Positions 1 through 5,801 of a DNA stretch of 8,146 nt are shown piece after piece (within the stretch, counting starts at the first letter, position 1; the number at the start of each line of letters is the position of its first letter). The notes below the pieces were generated by a model. It saw only the letters and a list, made by a program, of their open reading frames with translations. It had not been told where the DNA came from and ran no database searches. The position numbers and the translations under genes were made by a program. This DNA is from Calditrichota bacterium (GTDB lineage Bacteria; Calditrichota; Calditrichia; RBG-13-44-9): NCBI GenBank assembly GCA_024276455.1, contig JAJRXE010000488.1:1-8146 (forward strand), in the 5' to 3' direction.

Positions 1-560
1 ATGGCATCCAGTTCTTCCCTGGTTTTGGGTTTCTCGCTAAAGGATAAAATACGCCCGGCGCGGTCAATTTTCATGACTCCAAATTCCGGAGCTTCTTCGT
101 AGGGCACCGGGTAAACGGAAATGCTAATATCCGCTTTGCTTTTCAAATGGAAATTAATAAAACGCCGGTAATCCATGCGGTACAAATGGTCGCCCGAAAG
201 GATCAGCACCAGATCGCCCTTGTTTTTTAAAAAGTTCAGGTTTTTACGCACCGCATCGGCGGTTCCCTGGTACCAGGAACGGTTTTCCAAGGTCTGTTGA
301 GCGGAAAGAATGGCCACAAATCCCTTCGAAAAATGGTCGAAGCGGTAGGTTAAAAAAATGTGGCGGTGCAGTGACTCGCTACTGAATTGGGTGGAAACAA
401 AAATTCTTCGCAGGCCGGAATGCAGGCAATTCGAGATGGGAATATCGATTAAACGGAATTTCCCGGCGATGGGAACAGCCGGTTTGCTGCGAAATTTGGT
501 TAAGGGGTACAGGCGAGACCCCTGTCCTCCCGCCAGAATAATGGTAATCACCGAATACAT
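1..560 (-). CDS. glgC: Glucose-1-phosphate adenylyltransferase (ADP-glucose pyrophosphorylase), N-terminal part
   Basis: This cytoplasmic nucleotidyltransferase makes ADP-glucose from ATP and glucose-1-phosphate, the committed step of bacterial glycogen synthesis. The visible 186 residues read as the Rossmann-like catalytic domain. They contain the nucleotide-binding loop ILAGGQGSRLYPLT (8-21) followed by the conserved KPAVPIAGKFRLIDIPISN block (26-44). WYQGTADAV lies at 96-104, and GDHLYRMDY at 123-131 has the metal-binding/catalytic aspartate D124. FGVM is at 160-163, and SEKP at 175-178 has the sugar-phosphate-contacting lysine K177. The start is well supported: AAAGGAG sits 7 nt upstream of the ATG (plus-strand 568-574). 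Family members are about 400-430 residues, so more than half, including the C-terminal beta-helix and allosteric region, lies beyond the left edge. It follows the radical SAM gene by 157 nt in the same direction. That gap and its own strong ribosome binding site leave it open whether the two are co-transcribed. Regulation cannot be judged from this part. Confidence 0.95.
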   Translation of the reverse strand, partial: MYSVITIILAGGQGSRLYPLTKFRSKPAVPIAGKFRLIDIPISNCLHSGLRRIFVSTQFSSESLHRHIFLTYRFDHFSKGFVAILSAQQTLENRSWYQGTADAVRKNLNFLKNKGDLVLILSGDHLYRMDYRRFINFHLKSKADISISVYPVPYEEAPEFGVMKIDRAGRILSFSEKPKTREELDA

Positions 561-717
561 GGTTTTTCTCCTTTCGCAGGAATCTCTTAGTCTCTTTCCC
601 AATGAATTTGCAATAAAACCAGGCGACGATGTTGCACAATTTCAATTTTTACTGCTAAGCATTTAACGCTCGTTCAATCCGGCACGTTTCAACGGCGGTA
701 AAAATTGCCTTCTCCTT

Positions 718-2211
718 TCACTCGTGATCCATTTTACCGAGCAACGGCTCGTCTTCCCGTTTCAACAAAAAACTTTCCAGGGCGTCCCGAAATTCCCTGT
801 GGCGGAAAAAATTTACCCCCCGGTCAATTGCCTGATTCAGTACCTGTCCAACCTGGCGCACCCGGTGAAATCGCCAGTAAGCTTCTTCGTTCCGATAGAG
901 CGGATAGACCGTTTTATTGGTTAACAGGGGATCTAAATCCGGGGGTAACAATCCGCCATCCACCGCCCGTTGGTAATCCACCGTACCGGGAATGGGCGAA
1001 AACGAAGCCAGACGAATTTTCAAACCCAACCCGTGGACGAACAACATGCTCTCGTATACCTCCTGCAGCGACTGATCGGGCAATCCCATGATGACATATG
1101 CTTCCAGTTCTTTTCGCTGGTAACCGGCGGCCTCCAGGTGTTCCACCGCCATTTCCAGGTCGCCCGGGGTTACTTTGTTGGCGATATCATTAAACCGCTC
1201 GGGGTTAACGGTTTCGAAGCTTAATCGGATGGTTTTAAATCCCACCCGGTAAAACAGACGTGCCAGGGTCTCGTCAATCTGGCGGGCGTGCAAACCATTG
1301 GGGGTGTGAAAACGCAGCGGCAGCGCGCGTTCCGCCAGCAGTTCCAGAATCGGAATAATGTGGCGGTGCTTGTTCAGCAACAGCGCATCGTCGTAAAAAG
1401 CAATATCCCGCACCCGAAACCGCCGTGCTTGTTCAACGATTTCTTCCACCACCCTTTCGACCTTTCGTTGAACAAATGGCCCGCTGATTTGGTGGGTTGC
1501 GCAAAAGGTACAGTGGTAAGGGCATCCCCGGGAAGTCATGACCACCAGGTAGTCTAATTTCCGGTAGAGATCGAAGGCGGGCGGAGGAAAATCGTCCAGA
1601 TTCTCCGGCAGGGTTTCGATTGCGCACCCGTTCGGTAAAATGTCCTGCAGCAATTGAGCGGCCTGGATTTCCCCAGGTCCCTGGATTAGATAATCCGGCT
1701 GCACGACCCGGAGAGCATGCTCGGGCATCAGGGTGGCATACACCCCGCCTAAAATCACCGGCACGGAAGGGAATATTTCCCGGACAATTTCCACCACCCG
1801 ACGCGGTCCCGGGTACCAGTAGGTCATGAGAGAGGTAACCAGAACAGCATCGGGGGCATCGCTCTTTTGCAACTCAGAACGGAATATTTCTTCCGTTACC
1901 CCGTAGCGAGCAAAGTGCTGGGGCAAGAAGGACAATATTTCCGGCTTGGGAATCCGCTGGCGGTAAAAGGGTCCCACCCCGTATTTTTTTACCCGGGGAC
2001 GGGTTCGCCCCTGTAATTTCAAAAGCTCCGGATGGTACTTGTCCAGACAATCCACCCAATCAATTTCGTAACCGATTTTACGTAAAAAGGCCGCCACGTA
2101 AAGCAGGCCAACCGGTTTGCTCCAGAGGTCGTAGGCGGTAAAGTCGTAGATCCAGGGATTTATGAGCAACAGTCGTGGTTTTCGTCTCATTGAGAAATTC
2201 ATTCTCACCAT
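718..2211 (-). CDS. B12-binding-domain radical SAM protein, uncharacterised subfamily
   Basis: This 497-residue protein is a radical SAM enzyme of the cobalamin-binding-domain class; its substrate is unknown. The N-terminal half resembles the B12-binding fold: LLLINPW (14-20), KPVGLLYVAAFLRKIGYEI (32-50), DAVLVTS (121-127), PVILGGVYATLMPEHAL (151-167) and DYLIQGPGE (173-181). The canonical DxHxxG cobalamin ligand motif is not visible (only DKYHPE at 57-62), so actual B12 binding is uncertain. The radical SAM domain begins with TSRGCPYHCTFC, giving C230, C234 and C237 as ligands of the 4Fe-4S cluster. It continues with PNGLHAR, RLSFETVNPERF and the late strand segment VIMGLPDQS. A conserved-looking linker rich in basic and aromatic residues (about 70-110) lies between the two parts. 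There is no signal peptide or membrane segment. The start is uncertain: ATGs at codons 1, 4 and 8 are in frame and none has a good Shine-Dalgarno sequence. It is transcribed towards glgC. Class assignment is firm; function is not known to me. Confidence 0.9.
   Translation of the reverse strand: MVRMNFSMRRKPRLLLINPWIYDFTAYDLWSKPVGLLYVAAFLRKIGYEIDWVDCLDKYHPELLKLQGRTRPRVKKYGVGPFYRQRIPKPEILSFLPQHFARYGVTEEIFRSELQKSDAPDAVLVTSLMTYWYPGPRRVVEIVREIFPSVPVILGGVYATLMPEHALRVVQPDYLIQGPGEIQAAQLLQDILPNGCAIETLPENLDDFPPPAFDLYRKLDYLVVMTSRGCPYHCTFCATHQISGPFVQRKVERVVEEIVEQARRFRVRDIAFYDDALLLNKHRHIIPILELLAERALPLRFHTPNGLHARQIDETLARLFYRVGFKTIRLSFETVNPERFNDIANKVTPGDLEMAVEHLEAAGYQRKELEAYVIMGLPDQSLQEVYESMLFVHGLGLKIRLASFSPIPGTVDYQRAVDGGLLPPDLDPLLTNKTVYPLYRNEEAYWRFHRVRQVGQVLNQAIDRGVNFFRHREFRDALESFLLKREDEPLLGKMDHE
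2191..2207. repeat. Perfect inverted repeat at the radical SAM gene start
   Basis: TGAGAA and TTCTCA form a perfect 6-bp inverted repeat around a 5-nt centre. It overlaps codons 2-7 of the annotated radical SAM reading frame and ends directly before the in-frame ATG at codon 8. Its position at or just after the likely transcription start would suit an operator, but it could be chance in a short AT-rich segment. Confidence 0.3.
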
Positions 2212-2217
2212 TTTGTT

Positions 2218-2245
2218 TTCATAAATTACAAAATTATTCCCTCAA
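2218..2245 (-). promoter_or_regulatory. Possible sigma70-type promoter for the radical SAM gene
   Basis: On the minus strand TTGAGG (plus-strand 2240-2245) and TATGAA (2218-2223) are 16 nt apart, each matching four of six consensus bases. The -10 element ends 6 nt before the first in-frame ATG, so transcription would start at or next to that ATG. This would explain the lack of a Shine-Dalgarno sequence. Matches of this quality occur by chance in AT-rich DNA, so this is a suggestion only. Confidence 0.3.
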
Positions 2246-2264
2246 TTACCACCGTTGATTTTTG

Positions 2265-2278
2265 AGAAATACATTTCT
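2265..2278. repeat. Perfect 14-bp palindromic site AGAAAT-AC-ATTTCT
   Basis: Two 6-bp arms, AGAAAT and ATTTCT, are exact inverse complements around a 2-nt centre. The compact size fits a dimeric repressor site better than an RNA hairpin. It lies 54 nt upstream of the radical SAM ATG, just upstream of the possible promoter for that gene. No regulator can be named from this sequence. Confidence 0.3.
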
Positions 2279-2375
2279 GCTTTTCGTTCGGGATTTGTAG
2301 TGGCCGCTTTCGCTGTGCCAGGTTTCTCCTTTGCTGCTGTTTTTTAATTCCAATAGCGAGCCGGAATCTGTGCAA

Positions 2376-2406
2376 AAGCAACGTTTGCCCCCTTCTTTCG
2401 TTGCTT
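2376..2406. repeat. 8-bp inverted repeat with 15-nt loop
   Basis: AAGCAACG (2376-2383) and CGTTGCTT (2399-2406) are exact inverse complements separated by 15 nt. That loop is a pyrimidine run with five consecutive C on the plus strand, or G on the minus strand. As RNA it would form a stem-loop on either strand. There is no T-run after either arm typical of an intrinsic terminator. Confidence 0.35.
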
Positions 2407-2418
2407 CAGAGCAAGTCA

Positions 2419-2446
2419 AATCATTATGTAAAATGATTATGTAAAC
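2419..2446. repeat. Tandem 13-nt repeat with embedded inverted repeat
   Basis: Two adjacent 13-nt units (2421-2433 TCATTATGTAAAA and 2434-2446 TGATTATGTAAAC) match at 11 of 13 positions. The junction also gives an inverted repeat, AATCATT (2419-2425) and AATGATT (2432-2438), around ATGTAA. A direct repeat near one helical turn plus a palindrome suggests a protein-binding site in the divergent promoter region. No regulator is identified. Confidence 0.35.
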
Positions 2447-2579
2447 CATTTCTTGGCAATTTCCTTCAAAAGCGACTCCAAATGTAAAAAAATGCCCTTA
2501 TCCCCCGAAAAGAACTTGGTTATGGGCAGATTTTTAGTTAAATTTTTCAATAAACTCGGGTTGATTTAAAGGAGACGTC

Positions 2580-2593
2580 ATTTGTTCACAAAT
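2580..2593. promoter_or_regulatory. Candidate operator, perfect palindrome ATTTGT-TC-ACAAAT
   Basis: This 14-bp site has two exact 6-bp arms around a 2-nt centre, 238 nt upstream of the fadE ATG. Its size and symmetry suit a helix-turn-helix dimer. It does not match the Bacillus FadR operator (TGAATGA-type arms) as I know it. The regulator is unknown and a chance occurrence cannot be excluded. Confidence 0.3.
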
Positions 2594-2669
2594 TTAAACA
2601 TGCTCAAAGAACCTCCTTAACCCGTGTCCTGGATTCCATCAAAGCGATTTTGAAACCGGAAAAGAGAAA

Positions 2670-2700
2670 CCGTTGTTGGCATTTCCCCGACCGACAACGG
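2670..2700. repeat. 10-bp hairpin in the fadE upstream region
   Basis: CCGTTGTTGG (2670-2679) and CCGACAACGG (2691-2700) pair over ten positions (one G-U) around an 11-nt loop in plus-strand RNA, the strongest stem seen in the intergenic region. On the minus strand one pair becomes a C-A mismatch. However, the stem is then followed by TTTCTCTTTT, which looks like a weak intrinsic terminator. It could stop antisense transcription from fadE, or serve as a leader structure for fadE. The sequence does not decide between these. Confidence 0.4.
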
Positions 2701-2749
2701 GTCGTTCGAATCCTCAAGGTTCCGTATTTTTTCCCGATCATTTTTTCAA

Positions 2750-2772
2750 GGATTGTCCGACAGCGGGAATCC
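2750..2772. repeat. Imperfect inverted repeat upstream of fadE
   Basis: GGATT (2750-2754) pairs with AATCC (2768-2772), with an inner CCG/CGG stem closing an ACAG loop and a small asymmetric internal loop. It ends 59 nt before the fadE ATG. No T-run follows on either strand, so it is not a terminator. It may be a leader hairpin. Confidence 0.2.
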
Positions 2773-2831
2773 AAAAACAACCGAATTTAAATGTAACGAC
2801 TTCCAAACTAATTTAACCTTAGGGAGGCAAA

Positions 2832-4598
2832 ATGTTAACTGGAGGCAATTTTACCGTTACTCCCATTTCGGAAAGAAAGGTGTATTGCATTGAGGAGATG
2901 ACCGAAGAACAAAAGGAATTTGCGATTGCGACGGAAGATTTCGCTACGGAGGAACTCCTGCCCCATAAAGACGACATTGAGCAGTTTAACGGAGAGCTCA
3001 CCAAGGAGCTCATTCGCAAGTGCGGTGAGCTGGGACTTCTGGGTGTGGATGTTCCGGAAGAATACGACGGTTTAGATTTGGGCAAGTTCATTTCCGCTCT
3101 GGTGGTGGAAAAAATCACTTACGGTCAGAGCGCTTCCTTCACGGTCACCTTTTCTGCTCACACCGGCATTGGGACGTTGCCGATTGTGTATTTCGGGAAT
3201 GAAGAGCAGAAGCGGAGATATCTTCCCGGACTGGCCAGTGGAGAAATTCTCAGTGCCTACGCCCTAACCGAACCCGGAGCTGGTACCGACGCTCTGGCCA
3301 TTCGCACTTCCGCCGAACTCTCACCGGACGGGAAATACTATATTCTGAATGGCAACAAGCAATTCATCAGCAACGGCGGCTGGGCGGATCTGCTGATTAC
3401 CTTTGCGAAAATCGACGGGGAAAAACTCACCTGTTTTCTGGTTGATCCCAAAGCCGAAGGGGTGGTGCGCAAGGAAGAGAAAAACAAACTGGGTCTCCAC
3501 GGCTCTTCCACCTGCAACATCATTCTGGAAAATGTCAAAGTGCCGGTAGAGAACGTACTGGGAGAAGTTGGCAAGGGCGCAGAAATTGCTTTCAATACCC
3601 TGGACATCGGCCGGTTTAAATTGGGAGCCGCTGTGCTGGGAGGCAGCAAAAACACCATTCTGCTCAGTCTCGACTACGCGTTACAGCGCAAACAGTTTGG
3701 TCAGGTCATCGCCTATTTCGATGCGATTAAAAAGAAATTTGCCGAAATGGTCGTTCGCACCTATGCCCTGGAATCGATTGTTTACCAGACGGCTGGATTA
3801 CTGGATGAATCCATTAAGAAGGTTGACAAAAGCGCCAGCGATTATTATCAGCAGGTGGCACATTCCATTGAGAAGTACGCCATTGAATGCTCTATTTGTA
3901 AAGTGTACGGCAGCGAAGCGCTGGACCGGAGCGCCGATGAGGGACTTCAGATATTCGGTGGTTACGGGTTCATCGAAGACTATCCGCTGGCTCGCATCAT
4001 GCGCGACACCCGGGTCGACCGGATTTACGAGGGCACCAACGAAATCAACCGGCAGATTATTCTGGGCTACCTGTTAAAAAAGACTCTTCTGGAAGAGCTC
4101 CCCATTCGGGAGAGAATTAAGGAAATTCCCGGTGTTCTGGAAGGCAAACTCCCCGAATTCTCTGCGCCGGTGCTGGCGGAAGAGCAACGTGCCGCCGAAA
4201 TCGCCAAATATTTGTTCCTTTATGTGTACAACCAGGCTTTGACGGAATTCGGCCAAGACATTCTGAATCGTCAGCAAATCGGGGAAGTGCTGAGCGATAT
4301 GATCATTCAGCTTTTTGTGCTGGACACCACCCTGACCCGGATTCGCCAGACCATCGACCAGGTAGCCAAACCGAAAATTGTGGAAGCCATTGGTAAAGTG
4401 TTGACGGCCGAAACGGTTCAGCAAATGGGTGGCGCCGCCGAGCTGGTGTTGAACGGCATTCTGAGCGGGAAAGCTCTGGAGAGCGCCTTGCAGGAGGTGC
4501 GGAAATTAGCAGGAATGATGTACCTGAGAACCGATGTGTTTACGCTGAAAAACCAGATAGCCGATTACCTGTACGAACAACGGAAATACCCCTTTTAA
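2832..4598 (+). CDS. fadE: Acyl-CoA dehydrogenase, long VLCAD/FadE-type
   Basis: This FAD enzyme oxidises acyl-CoA to trans-2-enoyl-CoA, the first step of beta-oxidation, passing electrons to an electron-transfer flavoprotein not encoded here. It has 588 residues. The N-terminal helical domain is at about 25-135. The FAD/substrate middle domain carries YALTEPGAGTDA (143-154) and FISNGG (178-183). The C-terminal helical domain carries LQIFGGYGFIEDYPLARIMRD (372-392) and RIYEGTNEINR. In that motif E400 aligns with the catalytic base of medium- and very-long-chain dehydrogenases. An extra region of about 170 residues after 415 is typical of the VLCAD/ACAD9-like and Bacillus FadE long form. The start is supported by AGGGAGG 4 nt upstream, and the leader MLTGGNFTV resembles the GG-x-F leader of related long-form enzymes. 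The TTG, GTG and ATG codons further in are therefore less likely starts. It is the first gene of a fadE-fadA-fadN block, 50 nt before fadA. Chain length cannot be read from the sequence; long-chain acyl-CoA is inferred from the family. Confidence 0.93.
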   Translation: MLTGGNFTVTPISERKVYCIEEMTEEQKEFAIATEDFATEELLPHKDDIEQFNGELTKELIRKCGELGLLGVDVPEEYDGLDLGKFISALVVEKITYGQSASFTVTFSAHTGIGTLPIVYFGNEEQKRRYLPGLASGEILSAYALTEPGAGTDALAIRTSAELSPDGKYYILNGNKQFISNGGWADLLITFAKIDGEKLTCFLVDPKAEGVVRKEEKNKLGLHGSSTCNIILENVKVPVENVLGEVGKGAEIAFNTLDIGRFKLGAAVLGGSKNTILLSLDYALQRKQFGQVIAYFDAIKKKFAEMVVRTYALESIVYQTAGLLDESIKKVDKSASDYYQQVAHSIEKYAIECSICKVYGSEALDRSADEGLQIFGGYGFIEDYPLARIMRDTRVDRIYEGTNEINRQIILGYLLKKTLLEELPIRERIKEIPGVLEGKLPEFSAPVLAEEQRAAEIAKYLFLYVYNQALTEFGQDILNRQQIGEVLSDMIIQLFVLDTTLTRIRQTIDQVAKPKIVEAIGKVLTAETVQQMGGAAELVLNGILSGKALESALQEVRKLAGMMYLRTDVFTLKNQIADYLYEQRKYPF

Positions 4599-4610
4599 GA
4601 TTGTTAAATC

Positions 4611-4623
4611 GTATTTTAAATAC
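4611..4623. repeat. AT-rich palindrome between fadE and fadA
   Basis: GTATTT and AAATAC are exact inverse complements around a single T, inside the 50-nt gap between fadE and fadA. The centre is too tight for an RNA hairpin with all pairs, and there is no terminator T-run. It is at most a DNA-binding or mRNA-processing site. Confidence 0.2.
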
Positions 4624-4648
4624 AACAGAAAATTCAGGAGAATAAACC

Positions 4649-5788
4649 ATGAATTTACCAGAACGATATGCGGTAATCGTTGACGCCGTTCGTAGTCCCA
4701 TTGGCGTAAAGAAAGGCAAAATGATTGGCCTGCGCGCTGACGACCTGACCGCCCAGGTGGTGAAGGCGCTTCTGGAACGCAACAAGAATCTTCCGCTGGA
4801 GCGAATTGACGATGTGGTGCTGGGTTGCGCCTTTCCGGAGGGAGTGCAGGGCATGCTGATTGCCCGGGGCGTTTCCATTCTGGCCGGCTTACCCGAAACC
4901 ACCGGTGCCAAGGTGGTAAACCGCTTCTGCGGCTCTTCCATGGATGCGGTACATCAGGTCGATTACGCCATTGCCGCCGGTGACAACGAAGCGGCCATTG
5001 CCGGCGGAGTGGAAGACATGTTTGCCGTACCCATGGGCGGATTCAACCCCAGCTTCCATCCGGTGTTACACAAAAAACGTTACTACATTAGCATGGGCGA
5101 AACGGCGGAAATTCTGGCTCGCGAGGGCAAGATTTCTCGCGAGGAGCAGGAAGAGTTTTCCATGAATTCTCACCGCAAAGCGCTGGATGCCTGGAAAAAC
5201 GGGCGTTTTGACAACGAAGTGGTGCCGGTGGTGCACAATAATGTAAAAATTGAAAAGGACGAGGGTCCCCGGGAACCGGATCCGGAAAAAATTAAGACCC
5301 TGAAGCCCGCTTTTCTGGCCGATGGCACGGTAACCGCCGCAACCAGCAGTCCGATTTCCATTGGGGCGGCGGCCATGCTGCTCACCAGCAATACCCTGGC
5401 GGAAGAATTGGGTCTGAAACCGCGCGCCCGCATCATTGCCCGGGCGGTCGCCGGGGTGGACTGGACCCGCATGGGCATGGGACCGCTTCCCGCCACGGAG
5501 AAGGCATTGAAACGGGCCGGACTGACTATGGACGACATCGAAGTCATCGAGCTGAACGAAGCCTTTGCCGCCCAATCTCTTTACGTGATTAAAAAAGGTG
5601 GCTGGCCGATGGAGAAAATTAATCTGAACGGCGGAGCGATTGCCCTGGGACACCCGCTGGGGTGCTCCGGCGCCCGGATTCTCACCACTTTGTTAAATGT
5701 AATGGAACAGCGGGATGCGCGCCTGGGATTGGCCACCATGTGCATTGGAGGCGGCCAGGGAATCGCAACAATCATCGAGCGGTTGTAA
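4649..5788 (+). CDS. fadA: Acetyl-CoA C-acyltransferase (3-ketoacyl-CoA thiolase)
   Basis: This thiolase cleaves 3-ketoacyl-CoA with CoA into acetyl-CoA and an acyl-CoA two carbons shorter, the last step of a beta-oxidation turn. The 379 residues are close to the usual 385-395 of FadA-type thiolases. The nucleophile is C94 in VVNRFCGSSMDA, in the N-terminal thiolase domain. The C-terminal domain has NEAFAAQS with N303, GGAIALGHPLGCSGAR with H335, and the acid/base cysteine C365 in CIGGGQG. All catalytic groups are therefore present. In the segment GTVTAATSSPISIGAAAML the position usually held by aspartate before GAAA is isoleucine (I238); the effect is unknown. The start ATG has CAGGAG 8 nt upstream. 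The gene stands 50 nt after fadE and 13 nt before fadN, consistent with one transcript. An acetoacetyl-CoA thiolase used in synthesis is an alternative, but the partner genes argue for degradation. Confidence 0.94.
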   Translation: MNLPERYAVIVDAVRSPIGVKKGKMIGLRADDLTAQVVKALLERNKNLPLERIDDVVLGCAFPEGVQGMLIARGVSILAGLPETTGAKVVNRFCGSSMDAVHQVDYAIAAGDNEAAIAGGVEDMFAVPMGGFNPSFHPVLHKKRYYISMGETAEILAREGKISREEQEEFSMNSHRKALDAWKNGRFDNEVVPVVHNNVKIEKDEGPREPDPEKIKTLKPAFLADGTVTAATSSPISIGAAAMLLTSNTLAEELGLKPRARIIARAVAGVDWTRMGMGPLPATEKALKRAGLTMDDIEVIELNEAFAAQSLYVIKKGGWPMEKINLNGGAIALGHPLGCSGARILTTLLNVMEQRDARLGLATMCIGGGQGIATIIERL

Positions 5789-5796
5789 AGGAGGTG
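5787..5796 (+). promoter_or_regulatory. Strong ribosome binding site of fadN, overlapping the fadA stop codon
   Basis: AAAGGAGGTG begins within the TAA stop of fadA and lies 5 nt before the fadN ATG. It is near-complete complementarity to the 16S anti-Shine-Dalgarno end. It fixes the fadN start and, with the 13-nt gene spacing, suggests translational coupling of fadN to fadA. Confidence 0.85.
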
Positions 5797-5801
5797 GAAC
5801 A

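Larger units (their letters stand above)
2212..2831. other. 620-nt divergent intergenic region
   Basis: This stretch lies between the divergently transcribed radical SAM gene and fadE, and should hold the promoters of both. It is AT-richer than the genes around it. I find no tRNA, no recognisable riboswitch and no convincing protein gene. A 67-codon minus-strand frame (2246-2449) is open but resembles nothing I know. What stands out is a series of short inverted repeats (separately listed) and one tandem 13-nt repeat. No strong -35/-10 pair is evident for fadE. The best spaced candidate is TTTAAA (2786-2791) with TAATTT (2809-2814) 17 nt apart, which matches consensus poorly. The 250 nt or so ahead of fadE could be a long structured 5' leader. 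Confidence 0.6.

Noticed and set aside
358..666. 102-codon plus-strand open frame across the glgC start
   Set aside because: It runs antisense to clear GlgC motifs, and the predicted protein has no recognisable feature.
688..720. Shine-Dalgarno-like AAGGAG on the minus strand directly after the radical SAM stop
   Set aside because: No ATG or GTG start codon follows at a usable distance, and no open frame of useful length continues. glgC has its own site further on.
2246..2449. A 67-codon minus-strand open frame with an ATG and a GAAGGAA stretch 12 nt upstream
   Set aside because: No family resemblance, odd composition, several inverted repeats inside it, and a ribosome-site spacing longer than usual. 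It may be a real small or relic gene, but the sequence alone does not support calling it.
2700..2716. tRNA-like T-loop sequence GTTCGAATCC
   Set aside because: The flanking bases do not form a T-stem, and no acceptor, D or anticodon arms can be placed around it.
4599..4648. Possible terminator or second promoter in the fadE-fadA gap
   Set aside because: The only palindrome is AT-only in its core with a one-base centre and no T-run, and no paired promoter elements are visible. The genes are best read as one operon.
5066..5653. Long 195-codon minus-strand open frame inside fadA
   Set aside because: It is the antisense shadow of a thiolase with all catalytic motifs on the plus strand, and the translated product resembles no protein family.
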